Of a stretch of DNA of 51,841 nt, positions 8,132 to 16,360 are shown piece by piece. The notes beneath the pieces were generated by a model, which made no database searches, had not been told where the DNA came from, and worked only from the letters and a program-made list of their open reading frames with translations. Source of the DNA: Sphingopyxis soli (lineage in GTDB: Bacteria > Pseudomonadota > Alphaproteobacteria > Sphingomonadales > Sphingomonadaceae); contig NZ_JAFMTR010000016.1 of NCBI RefSeq assembly GCF_018682675.1, positions 1 through 51,841 of the forward strand, in the 5' to 3' direction. How positions within the stretch are numbered: the stretch's first letter is position 1; each line of letters opens with the position of its first letter. The position numbers were made by a program, and so were the translations under genes.

Positions 8132-8526
8132 GCGCGCATCCGGGGCTCGCCGCTTGGCATGCCTATATGGAGGGCGGCGGCGACCCGCAGGCGCTGCGCG
8201 ATCTGCTTGCGGAATATGCAGTGTTCCACTCGCCCGTCGTCCACACGCCGCAGGAGGGCCGCGACAAGGTCTTCGCCTATCTCCACGCTGCAAGCCACGT
8301 CCTTGGCGGCGATGATTTCCGCTACCTGCGCGAGATCGTCGACGGCGATCAGGCGGTGCTGGAATTCCAGAGCGAACTGGACGGCATCCAGATCAACGGC
8401 GTCGACATCATCCGCTGGAACGGCGAAGGAAAAATAGAAGATTTCAAGGTGATGGTTCGTCCGCTCAAGGCAATCAACAAGGTGTGGGAGAAGATGGCCG
8501 CCATGCTCGCGGCGCAGGCAAGCTAG
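8128..8526 (+). CDS. SnoaL/NTF2-like fold protein
   Basis: A 132-residue protein starting MSAHPGLAAWHAYMEGG, with the pattern of an NTF2-like (SnoaL) cone: an N-terminal helix, LLAEYAVFHSPVVHTPQEG, and C-terminal strands ending IEDFKVMVRPLKAINKVWEKM. The family includes isomerases, hydratases and binding proteins, so the activity cannot be assigned. The ATGA overlap with the dienelactone hydrolase gene indicates translational coupling and perhaps a shared substrate. Confidence 0.82.
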   Translation: MSAHPGLAAWHAYMEGGGDPQALRDLLAEYAVFHSPVVHTPQEGRDKVFAYLHAASHVLGGDDFRYLREIVDGDQAVLEFQSELDGIQINGVDIIRWNGEGKIEDFKVMVRPLKAINKVWEKMAAMLAAQAS

Positions 8527-8541
8527 TCCGGCTCGCAAGCG

Positions 8542-10119
8542 ATGCTCCGGCTGATCGCCTATCCGATCCTGATCGTCGCGATCGCACTGGCGGGCTGGTG
8601 GGCGCCAGCGCGCTGGACGCTATCGTTGTGGATCCCGCTGCTGCTGGTCGCCATTAACGACAGCACCCAGCGTCACCACAGCCTCCGCCGCAACTTCCCG
8701 TTGATCGCGCGTATCCGCTGGCTGTTCGAGCAGCTCCGCCCGTTTCTCTATTCGTATGTTGTCGAAGGGCCGCTCGACGGCCGCCCCTTCGCACGTACCG
8801 AACGCGACATCGTCTACGCGCGCGCCAAGGGTGAGCTCGACAGTCATCCGTTCGGCACCGAGCTCGACGTCTATTCGGACGAATATGAATGGATGAGCCA
8901 CAGCATGGCGCCGACGCCGCATGCCGATCGGGCGCAGCGGGTGAAGGTAGGCAGCACGCAATGTTCGCAGCCTTATGAGGCCGCCTTGCTCAACATTTCG
9001 GCGATGAGCTTCGGATCGCTCGGCGCGAACGCGATCGAAGCGCTCAATCGGGGTGCGAAGCTCGGCGGATTTTATCACGATACCGGCGAAGGCGGCTTCA
9101 GCCCCTACCATCGCATCCACGGCGGCGACATCGTCTGGGAGCTCGGCAGCGGCTACTTCGGCTGCCGCGACGATGCCGGTCGCTTCGATCCCGATCGCTT
9201 TCGCGATCGCGCAACCGATAATCAGATAAAGATGATCGAAATCAAGCTGAGCCAGGGCGCGAAGCCGGGGCACGGCGGCGTTCTTCCCGGCGCGAAGGTC
9301 AGTGCCGAGATTGCTGCGACCCGCGGCGTCCCCGAAGGCCATGATTGTGTTTCGCCCGCCGCCCATTCGGCCTTCGCGACCCCGATCGAACTGGTCGAAT
9401 GGGCGGCAAAACTTCGCGACTTGTCGGGCGGGAAACCCGTCGGGATCAAACTCTGCGTCGGCCAGCCGCATGAAGTTTATGCCGTCATGAAGGCAATGAT
9501 CGAGACCGGAATCCGCCTCGATTATATCGTTGTCGACGGGGCCGAAGGCGGCACGGGCGCCGCCCCGGTCGAATTTTCGAACAGCCTTGGCATGCCGCTG
9601 CGCGAAGGCCTCATATTCGTGCGCAATGCACTCGTCGGCTGCGGACTCAAGGAGGAGGTGAAGCTGGCGGCGTCGGGGAAGGTCCACTCGGGCGCAGGGC
9701 TTGCGATGAACTGCGCGCTTGGCGCCGACTGGTCGAATGCCGCGCGCGCCTTCATGTTCACATTGGGCTGCGTCCAGTCGCTCAAGTGCCACACCGACAA
9801 ATGTCCGACGGGCGTCGCGACACAGGATCCCGGCCGCCAACGCGGGCTCGTGGTCGAGGACAAGGCCGAACGGGTTCGCCGATTCCAGGCGGCGACGGTC
9901 AACGCCCTCTGGGACATCAGCTGTGCGATGGGGCTCGACAGCCCGTGGCAGATCCAGCCGCATCACCTGCACGAGCGGCTTAACTCGGCGCGATCGGATT
10001 CGATCGATCGCATCTATAAATTCTACGATCGCCGTGTGCTGCTCGACGATCCGGACTCGGTATCGGGTGCGCGTTACTGGGCGATGGCGCGCCCCAACAG
10101 CTTTCGCGCCGCACTCTAG
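8542..10119 (+). CDS. FMN-binding glutamate synthase family protein
   Basis: A 525-residue relative of the glutamate synthase large-subunit synthase domain, without an amidotransferase domain. Residues 1-40 hold two hydrophobic segments that should anchor it in the inner membrane. The FMN barrel has the family sequences NISAMSFGSLGANAIEALN, KPGHGGVLPG and DGAEGGTGAAP. Three cysteines, C410, C416 and C421 (GCVQSLKCHTDKC), match the 3Fe-4S cluster ligands of glutamate synthases. Stand-alone members of this group lack a proven reaction; some act on methylated or alternative substrates. It overlaps the DUF1489 gene tail to tail by four bases. Confidence 0.93.
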   Translation: MLRLIAYPILIVAIALAGWWAPARWTLSLWIPLLLVAINDSTQRHHSLRRNFPLIARIRWLFEQLRPFLYSYVVEGPLDGRPFARTERDIVYARAKGELDSHPFGTELDVYSDEYEWMSHSMAPTPHADRAQRVKVGSTQCSQPYEAALLNISAMSFGSLGANAIEALNRGAKLGGFYHDTGEGGFSPYHRIHGGDIVWELGSGYFGCRDDAGRFDPDRFRDRATDNQIKMIEIKLSQGAKPGHGGVLPGAKVSAEIAATRGVPEGHDCVSPAAHSAFATPIELVEWAAKLRDLSGGKPVGIKLCVGQPHEVYAVMKAMIETGIRLDYIVVDGAEGGTGAAPVEFSNSLGMPLREGLIFVRNALVGCGLKEEVKLAASGKVHSGAGLAMNCALGADWSNAARAFMFTLGCVQSLKCHTDKCPTGVATQDPGRQRGLVVEDKAERVRRFQAATVNALWDISCAMGLDSPWQIQPHHLHERLNSARSDSIDRIYKFYDRRVLLDDPDSVSGARYWAMARPNSFRAAL

Positions 10120-10517
10120 ATAAGGCTGAGTTCGGCGAGTTCGCGATACAATTCAGGCGGCAGGTCACCAAGCCCGCTCGCGTCATCGACGGCCTTCGGC
10201 GCGTCTGCATCAGTCAGATAGCGCCAGCCCTGATGCGCACGCTTCGGTTGCGGATGCACGCGCTCCAGTTCGGCGGCGCAGACGATATCGATGCGCCCGT
10301 CATCGCGATCGTCGAAACGCAATATCTCAACCCGACCGACGAGCGTGTGTTTCACGATGAAGTGCAACTTGCCGCCGATCAGTTCGTCGGCACGCTTGGG
10401 TTTGAACCGCGTCGTAAAGCGGACTTCGCTGCCTTGCGCATAGTTGGCGATCCGCGCCTGAAGCGCCGGATAGTCGGCGCAGCCGACGGCGACACGGGTC
10501 ATGTGAAGCGGGGGCAT
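10116..10517 (-). CDS. DUF1489 family protein
   Basis: A 133-residue protein of the alphaproteobacterial DUF1489 family: start MPPLHMTRVAVGC, then TTRFKPKRADELIGGKLHFIVK and RAHQGWRYL near the end, all typical. No function is established for the family. Frames extending further upstream are out of frame with terC and not credible. It ends tail to tail with the glutamate synthase-like gene and lies downstream of the terC terminator. Confidence 0.85.
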   Translation of the reverse strand: MPPLHMTRVAVGCADYPALQARIANYAQGSEVRFTTRFKPKRADELIGGKLHFIVKHTLVGRVEILRFDDRDDGRIDIVCAAELERVHPQPKRAHQGWRYLTDADAPKAVDDASGLGDLPPELYRELAELSLI

Positions 10518-10540
10518 GAGCTGCAAATGGGGAGCCGATA

Positions 10541-10575
10541 GGAAAAAGCCAGCCCTGCGAAGGACTGGCCTTTCC
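10541..10575 (-). terminator. Rho-independent terminator after terC
   Basis: On the minus strand GCCAGTCCT-TCGC-AGGGCTGGC (10569 down to 10548) forms a stem with one internal T-G/G mismatch and is followed by TTTTT (10547-10543). The reverse strand also has A/T flanks, so it may act in both directions. Confidence 0.8.
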
Positions 10576-10579
10576 TTTT

Positions 10580-11308
10580 CTAACCGAACAGCGTTCCAAT
10601 CCCGACGCCGGGATCGATCCAGCCTTCGTAGATCATCTTCACCGCGACATAGAGGATCACGGCGAGGCCGATGTAGGCGATCCAGCGATAGCGCTCGATA
10701 TATTTGGCGATGACATTCGCTGCGAGGCCCATCAGCGCGACTGCAAAGATCAGCCCGACGATCAGGATACCCGGATGCTCGCGCGCGGCGCCCGCAACCG
10801 CCAGGACATTGTCGAGGCTCATCGATACGTCGGCAACCGCAACGGCCCACGCGGCGGCAGCAAAGCTCTTGGCAGGCTTGAGCCCCGAATGCTCGTCGCC
10901 CTCGATCTCGGGCGAGCCTGCCGAATGCGCACCCTCCCGCAGCTCGCGCCACATCTTCCACGCAACCCAGATCAACAGCAGCCCGCCGACGAAGATCAGG
11001 CCAACGATCTGCATGAGCTGCGTCACGACGAGCGCGAAGGCGATACGAAGCACCAGCGCCGCGAGCACGCCGATCAGGATCACCTTCTTGCGCTGGTCGG
11101 CGGGAAGCCCCGCGGCGAGCGCCCCGACAACGATCGCATTGTCGCCCGCGAGTACGATGTCGATCATCAGCACCTGGAGAAACGCCGAGAAAGCCGCTGG
11201 CGATGTGATGTTGGAGAAATCCTTGACGATCGCGGCCCAGATGTCGCCAGCGCCGCCAAGGCCGCTCGCCGCCGCAGCGCCGGCATGGGTCAAGATTTCC
11301 AGGATCAC
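10580..11308 (-). CDS. TerC family integral membrane protein
   Basis: A 242-residue inner-membrane protein with about seven hydrophobic segments. The family signatures LMIDIVLAGDNAIVVGALAAGLP (an acidic, Asp-containing membrane segment) and VAVADVSMSLDNVLAVAG are present. TerC/Alx/YkoY proteins are linked to tellurite resistance and, in several bacteria, to manganese export, supplying Mn to exported enzymes. The GTG start overlaps the stop of the preceding amber-interrupted gene as GTGA. A cytoplasmic acidic loop (about 128-145) joins the two halves. Substrate in this organism is inferred only. Confidence 0.93.
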   Translation of the reverse strand: MILEILTHAGAAAASGLGGAGDIWAAIVKDFSNITSPAAFSAFLQVLMIDIVLAGDNAIVVGALAAGLPADQRKKVILIGVLAALVLRIAFALVVTQLMQIVGLIFVGGLLLIWVAWKMWRELREGAHSAGSPEIEGDEHSGLKPAKSFAAAAWAVAVADVSMSLDNVLAVAGAAREHPGILIVGLIFAVALMGLAANVIAKYIERYRWIAYIGLAVILYVAVKMIYEGWIDPGVGIGTLFG

Positions 11309-11598
11309 AGTGGCTCTCCGAAATAGCTGACCTCTGGCATAGGGTCATAAAAGCGATGCAGCAACGTCCGCCATTGCTGGTAGCGGTCCGATTGCCGGAA
11401 GCCGTCCCGATGATCCGCGATCGAGCTCCATTCTGCCAAAAGCAGATAAGGCTGTCCGGTTCCTGTCGGGCGGCGAATTTCGATCGAGATTAATCCGGGC
11501 GAAGCCTCGATCAGTGGCCGCGCCTAGGCAAAGGCCGCCTCGAACCCGGCTTCGCTTCCCGCACGAACGGGAAGCAAGGCGTGTTCGATGACGGCCAT
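11305..11598 (-). pseudogene. Antibiotic biosynthesis monooxygenase-like gene with in-frame amber
   Basis: The minus strand from ATG at 11598 reads MAVIEHALLPVRAGSEAGFEAAFA, then TAG at 11526-11524, then continues in the same frame to a TGA at 11305-11307. After the amber come LIEASPGLISIEI, then YLLLAEWSSIADHRDGF and SDRYQQWRTLLHRFYDP. Both halves together match a complete ABM-domain protein of about 97 residues (small heme-degrading or quinol monooxygenase fold). No start codon follows the amber soon enough to save the domain. The final TGA overlaps the terC GTG, so termination at codon 25 could reduce terC translation. A recent nonsense mutation, a sequencing error or readthrough are all possible. 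Confidence 0.8.
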
Positions 11599-11607
11599 TT
11601 TGCGGGC

Positions 11608-12864
<1,257 letters not shown>

Positions 12865-12904
12865 GGGATAGATTCCGGGTAGAAATTCAGTAAGAAATTT
12901 GGAC

Positions 12905-12930
12905 AAAAAATTCGTCGCACCGGCTGGTGC
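12905..12930 (-). promoter_or_regulatory. Possible attenuator hairpin in rho leader
   Basis: In the rho transcript GCACC-AGCC-GGTGC (12930 to 12917) is followed by GACGAA and TTTTTT (12910-12905), about 40 bases before the start codon. A short stem plus U-tract resembles an intrinsic terminator. Attenuation in the leader is known for E. coli rho; its presence here is inference. Confidence 0.4.
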
Positions 12931-13009
12931 CTATCCGGCCGTGGGACGACCGTTATCGATAGATCGGCGTATCGAGGCGCCGCCCGCTGAAAAACGGGGT
13001 TGATCGGCC

Positions 13010-13036
13010 CCTATAACCGGCCGCCAGCCAAGTCAA
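13010..13036 (-). promoter_or_regulatory. Putative rho promoter
   Basis: Minus strand TTGACT (13036-13031), 15-base spacer, TATAGG (13015-13010). The spacing is short for a sigma-70 promoter, but both hexamers are recognisable and lie about 150 bases before rho. Confidence 0.4.
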
Positions 13037-13037
13037 T

Positions 13038-13077
13038 CGCGGCTGCGCCGATCCGAACGCGGCTGCGCCGATCCGAA
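13038..13077. repeat. Perfect 20-bp tandem duplication
   Basis: The unit CGCGGCTGCGCCGATCCGAA occurs at 13038-13057 and again at 13058-13077 without mismatch, directly upstream of the putative rho -35 box and 20 bases after the hemJ stop. Confidence 0.95.
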
Positions 13078-13097
13078 ACCTCAAATGGGCCGAAGCC

Positions 13098-13547
13098 TTA
13101 GAAGGGACGGACGATCACCAGGATGACGACGAGCGCCGCGGCGATGCCGGGAACTTCGTTGAGCATCCGCAATTGCTTTTCGGTCAGCGGGCGCTCGCCC
13201 TTCGCCAGCTTCTTGAAATAGCCGATCATCCAGCCATGGTAGCCGGACAACGCGACAACGGTCAGGAATTTGGCAATGAACCAGCCCTCATGCCAATAAT
13301 CGCCGTTGAACGCGAGCATCAGCCCAAAGATCCAGACGAGCAGGATCGACGGATTCAGGATAATCTTGCGCAGGCGATCCTCGCGCTCGACCCACTTCCT
13401 GTCTTCCTCCGACCCCACGGGGCACTGTTGGTGATAGACGAAGAAGCGCGGCATCATGAACAGGCCGGCCATGAAAAAGATCACGAAGATGACGTGCGCG
13501 GCTTTGACCCACAGCATCGTCACCCCCAAGAATCCTGCCAGTTCCAT
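13098..13547 (-). CDS. hemJ: Protoporphyrinogen IX oxidase HemJ
   Basis: A 149-residue membrane protein with four hydrophobic segments, corresponding to the HemJ (UPF0093) family that oxidises protoporphyrinogen IX in bacteria lacking HemG/HemY. The conserved histidine lies in WVKAAHVIFVIFFMAGLFMMPRFFVYH, and the conserved lysine region in EREDRLRKIILNPSILLVWIFG. It lies nine bases after hemE, with which it shares the haem pathway, so co-transcription is likely. The hemE-hemJ-rho order is also found near other alphaproteobacterial origins. Confidence 0.92.
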   Translation of the reverse strand: MELAGFLGVTMLWVKAAHVIFVIFFMAGLFMMPRFFVYHQQCPVGSEEDRKWVEREDRLRKIILNPSILLVWIFGLMLAFNGDYWHEGWFIAKFLTVVALSGYHGWMIGYFKKLAKGERPLTEKQLRMLNEVPGIAAALVVILVIVRPF

Positions 13548-13556
13548 AAGTCCCGC

Positions 13557-14582
13557 CTATCCACGGACGCGCCGGATCAGATGCTCGACATGAGCGATCG
13601 GCGTGTCGGGGACGATGCCATGACCGAGATTGAAGATATGGGGACGATCGGGGAAGGCCGCAAGGATGCGGTCGATCGCCGTATCGAGCGCCTCACCACC
13701 CGCGACGAGCGCCAGCGGGTCGAGATTGCCCTGCACCGGCAGATGCCCCGGCAGCGCCTTGTCGGCCCACACCGGATCGACCGTCTCGTCGAGACCGATG
13801 GCATCGGCGCCGACCTCGTTCGCATAGTCGGCAAGCTTGCCCCCCGCCCCTTTGGGAAAGCCGATCACCGGCGTGTCGGGATGCAGCGCCTTCAATCGGC
13901 AGACGATCTCGGCGTTGGGGGCGATCACCCAGCGTTCGAATTGCGCGGGGCTGAGGCTGCCCGCCCAACTGTCGAAGAGCTGGACGGCTTCAACGCCATT
14001 CTCGATCTGGCCCGAAAGATAGATGACCGAGAGATCGACGATCGCATCGATGATCGCCTGAAACGCGCCCGGATCGCCGAAAGCCAAGCGGCGTGCCTGC
14101 GCCTGGTCCTTCGACCCCTGCCCGGCCACCATATAGGTAGCGACGGTCCAGGGACTCCCGGCGAAGCCGAGGAAGGTCGTCTCGGCCGGCAACGACGCCG
14201 CGACGCGCGCGACGGTGCCATAGACAGGCTCGAGACGCGTCGGCATGGCCTCGATCGACGCAAGCGCGCTATCGACGAGCGGGGGCGCGAGCCGCGGCCC
14301 CTCGCCCGCCTCGAACCACAGATGCTGCCCCAGCGCGTGCGGGACAACAAGAATGTCGGAGAAGAGGATGGCGCCGTCAAATCCGAATCGCCGGACCGGT
14401 TGCAGAGTGACTTCGGCCGCTGCCTCGCTGTCATAGCAAAGCTCGAGGAACCCGCCTTTGGTTTCCCTGAGCGCGCGATATTCGGGAAGATAGCGCCCCG
14501 CCTGGCGCATCAGCCATAGTGGCGGCTTTTCCTGCCGCACCCCGCGCAGCGTTGCCAGCAAGCTCTTCGACGACGCCTTCAC
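13557..14582 (-). CDS. hemE: Uroporphyrinogen decarboxylase HemE
   Basis: A 341-residue cytosolic enzyme that converts uroporphyrinogen III to coproporphyrinogen III. The signature RQAGRYLPEYR (26-36) carries substrate-binding arginines, and FSDILVVPHALGQ holds the conserved aspartate. Later family blocks GFAGSPWTVATYM, FDSWAGSLSP and GFPKGAG are present. The GTG start at 14582 is preceded by GAGGGG. The gene borders the predicted replication origin, as in Caulobacter and Rickettsia. Confidence 0.97.
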   Translation of the reverse strand: MKASSKSLLATLRGVRQEKPPLWLMRQAGRYLPEYRALRETKGGFLELCYDSEAAAEVTLQPVRRFGFDGAILFSDILVVPHALGQHLWFEAGEGPRLAPPLVDSALASIEAMPTRLEPVYGTVARVAASLPAETTFLGFAGSPWTVATYMVAGQGSKDQAQARRLAFGDPGAFQAIIDAIVDLSVIYLSGQIENGVEAVQLFDSWAGSLSPAQFERWVIAPNAEIVCRLKALHPDTPVIGFPKGAGGKLADYANEVGADAIGLDETVDPVWADKALPGHLPVQGNLDPLALVAGGEALDTAIDRILAAFPDRPHIFNLGHGIVPDTPIAHVEHLIRRVRG

Positions 14583-14750
14583 ACGGCCCCTCTTTCTCGT
14601 CTCAATAAATATATAAAATGATTGTGGTGGTTTGTTGGTCCGCGAACAGCGCGGCTTTAGGCCGCAGCGCCCCTTTTGCCAACATATTGACTCCCCATGT
14701 TGCGCGTTACGTCACGGAGTCGTTCGGCTCTCTCCTCCTAATTCACAGCC

Positions 14751-14759
14751 TGTGGATAA
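14751..14759 (-). promoter_or_regulatory. Perfect DnaA box
   Basis: TTATCCACA on the minus strand (TGTGGATAA on plus). It is directly followed by a GATTC methylation site at 14760-14764. Confidence 0.85.
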
Positions 14760-14852
14760 GATTCATCCCTTGTGCACAAGCGGTGGAGCGGAATCGACAG
14801 GGCCGGGGACGAATCCGCCGTGCCGATCTTGTCCCGGCACTTGTGCCCAAAA

Positions 14853-14861
14853 CTATCCACA
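14853..14861 (+). promoter_or_regulatory. Near-consensus DnaA box
   Basis: CTATCCACA, one base from TTATCCACA, on the opposite strand to the perfect box about 100 bases away. Confidence 0.7.
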
Positions 14862-14954
14862 AGGGGTAGTTTCAGCCTTTCGGGGTAGATCCGGGCCATC
14901 TGGCGCGCAAAGGCTTTGCTTGCCTTTTGCGCCGTCGCCGCGAAAGGATGCCGC

Positions 14955-15767
14955 ATGGGACGGCTCCATCTGCACCTCATATCGGATTCCACGGGCGAAA
15001 CGCTCGAAAATATCGCCAAGGCGGCGATCGCGCAGTTCGACGACGTCGAGGTCGTGCGCCATTTCTGGCCTATGGTGCGTTCGGAATCGCATCTCGACCG
15101 GATCATCGGCGAAGTGCAGGCGAGTCCCGGCATGATCCTTTTCACGCTCGTGAACGGCGAGCTGCGCGCGAGCCTCGAACGGCGCGCGGCAGCGCTCAAC
15201 CTGCCGACAGTTCCGGCGCTCGATGCGGTGACCGATGCGCTGTCGCGGATGCTGGGGCAACAGGCCAAGGCGCGGCCGGGTCGGCAGCACCAGCTCGATG
15301 CGGCCTATTTCGCGCGGGTCGAAGCCATCCAGTTCACCGTGGCGCACGACGACGGGATCGGATGGGAGAATTGGGAGCAGGCCGATATCGTCCTCGCCGG
15401 CGTGTCGCGCACTTCGAAGACACCGACGAGCATCTATCTTGCGAACCGCGGTTTCAAGACCGCGAACATTCCGATCGTTCCCGAATCGCCGCCGCCCGAT
15501 GCGCTTTACAATCTCAGGAAGCCGCTCGTTGTCGGACTCACCACCGGTCTCGACCGCCTTGTGCAGGTGCGCCGCAACCGGCTGCTTTCGCTCAATCAGG
15601 CGCCCGAAACCTCCTATGTCGATGACGAGCGGGTGAAGGCCGAGCTTGCTTACGCGCGCCGCATGTTCGCCGATAACGGCTGGCCGGTGATCGACGTGAC
15701 GCGTCGTTCGATCGAGGAAACCGCGGCGGCGGTGATCAAGCTCGTCGAGGATCGCAGCGCCATATGA
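14955..15767 (+). CDS. Pyruvate, phosphate dikinase regulatory protein (PPSR/DUF299)
   Basis: A 270-residue bifunctional kinase/pyrophosphorylase that reversibly phosphorylates pyruvate phosphate dikinase or PEP synthase. The start MGRLHLHLISDSTGETLENIAKAA and the P-loop GVSRTSKT (149-156) are family signatures. The ATG at 14955 has AAAGGA about seven bases upstream; the frame extends back into the origin region without conserved sequence. It is the first gene right of oriC and overlaps maf by ATGA. Members cannot be split into PpsR or PdrP types from sequence alone here, and no ppdK or ppsA is in the window. Confidence 0.94.
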   Translation: MGRLHLHLISDSTGETLENIAKAAIAQFDDVEVVRHFWPMVRSESHLDRIIGEVQASPGMILFTLVNGELRASLERRAAALNLPTVPALDAVTDALSRMLGQQAKARPGRQHQLDAAYFARVEAIQFTVAHDDGIGWENWEQADIVLAGVSRTSKTPTSIYLANRGFKTANIPIVPESPPPDALYNLRKPLVVGLTTGLDRLVQVRRNRLLSLNQAPETSYVDDERVKAELAYARRMFADNGWPVIDVTRRSIEETAAAVIKLVEDRSAI

Positions 15768-16360
15768 CGCTCCTTCTCGCTTCGCAAAGCAGCGGCCGCG
15801 CCGCGATGTTCCGCGCCGCCGGGCTGACATTCGAAACCAGCGCTGCGCATGTCGACGAGGACGCGCTCACCGCATCGCTGCTCGGCGCCGGCCAGACGCC
15901 GCGCAACATCGCCGACGCGCTTGCCGAGGCGAAGGCGGTCAAGATTTCCTCGCGGCTTCCTGGCGTCACCGTGATCGGCGCCGATTCGACGCTCGCGCTC
16001 GACGATGGGTCGATGCTGTCGAAGCCGGAAAGCCCCGCCGAGGCTGCCGACCATCTGCGCCGCATGGCGGGAACGCGCCACCGGCTGTTCAGCGCCGCGG
16101 TCGCCGCGCGCGACGGAGCACCGGTGTGGCGCGCGATCGGCGAGGCGAAGCTGTGGATGCGGTCCTTGTCCGATGCCTTCATCACCGACTATGTCGCGCG
16201 AAACTGGGACAGCATTCGCTGGACAGTCGGATGCTATGAGATTGAGGGGGCCGGTGTGCAACTTTTCGACCGCGTCGAGGGCGACCCCTGGACGATCATC
16301 GGGATGCCGATGCTGCCGCTGATGGCGTGGCTCCGTGCAACCGGACTGGCAGCGTCATGA
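15764..16360 (+). CDS. Maf family nucleotide pyrophosphatase
   Basis: A 198-residue Maf protein, which hydrolyses non-canonical or canonical nucleoside triphosphates to monophosphates and is linked to septum control. It starts TLLLASQSSGRAAMFRAAG, where S-x-GR replaces the usual S-P-R-R, and has VIGADSTLALD in place of GAD(T/Q)xV. LSKPESPAEAADHLRRMAGTRHRLFSA is the conserved central block. This fits a divergent subgroup common in Alphaproteobacteria, and the substrate is uncertain. It overlaps both neighbours (ATGA) in the PPSR-maf-aroE-coaE operon. Confidence 0.92.
   Translation: MTLLLASQSSGRAAMFRAAGLTFETSAAHVDEDALTASLLGAGQTPRNIADALAEAKAVKISSRLPGVTVIGADSTLALDDGSMLSKPESPAEAADHLRRMAGTRHRLFSAAVAARDGAPVWRAIGEAKLWMRSLSDAFITDYVARNWDSIRWTVGCYEIEGAGVQLFDRVEGDPWTIIGMPMLPLMAWLRATGLAAS

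Larger units (their letters stand above)
14583..14954. other. oriC: Predicted chromosomal replication origin oriC
   Basis: A 372-base gap between divergent hemE and the PPSR gene, the position of the origin in Caulobacter and Rickettsia. An AT-rich stretch at 14603-14635 (CAATAAATATATAAAATG and following) could be the unwinding element. TGTGGATAA at 14751-14759 is a perfect DnaA box (TTATCCACA on the minus strand), and CTATCCACA at 14853-14861 differs by one base. TTGTGCACAA (14770-14779) is a palindromic DnaA-like site. Five GANTC sites lie at 14689, 14717, 14760, 14791 and 14811. Flanking genes mostly read away from it on both sides. No CtrA TTAA-N7-TTAA site was seen. Confidence 0.85.

Noticed and set aside
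8221..8233. TGTTCCAC half-site resembling parS (also near 30350 and 42738)
   Set aside because: Only half of the palindrome is present; the other half does not match.
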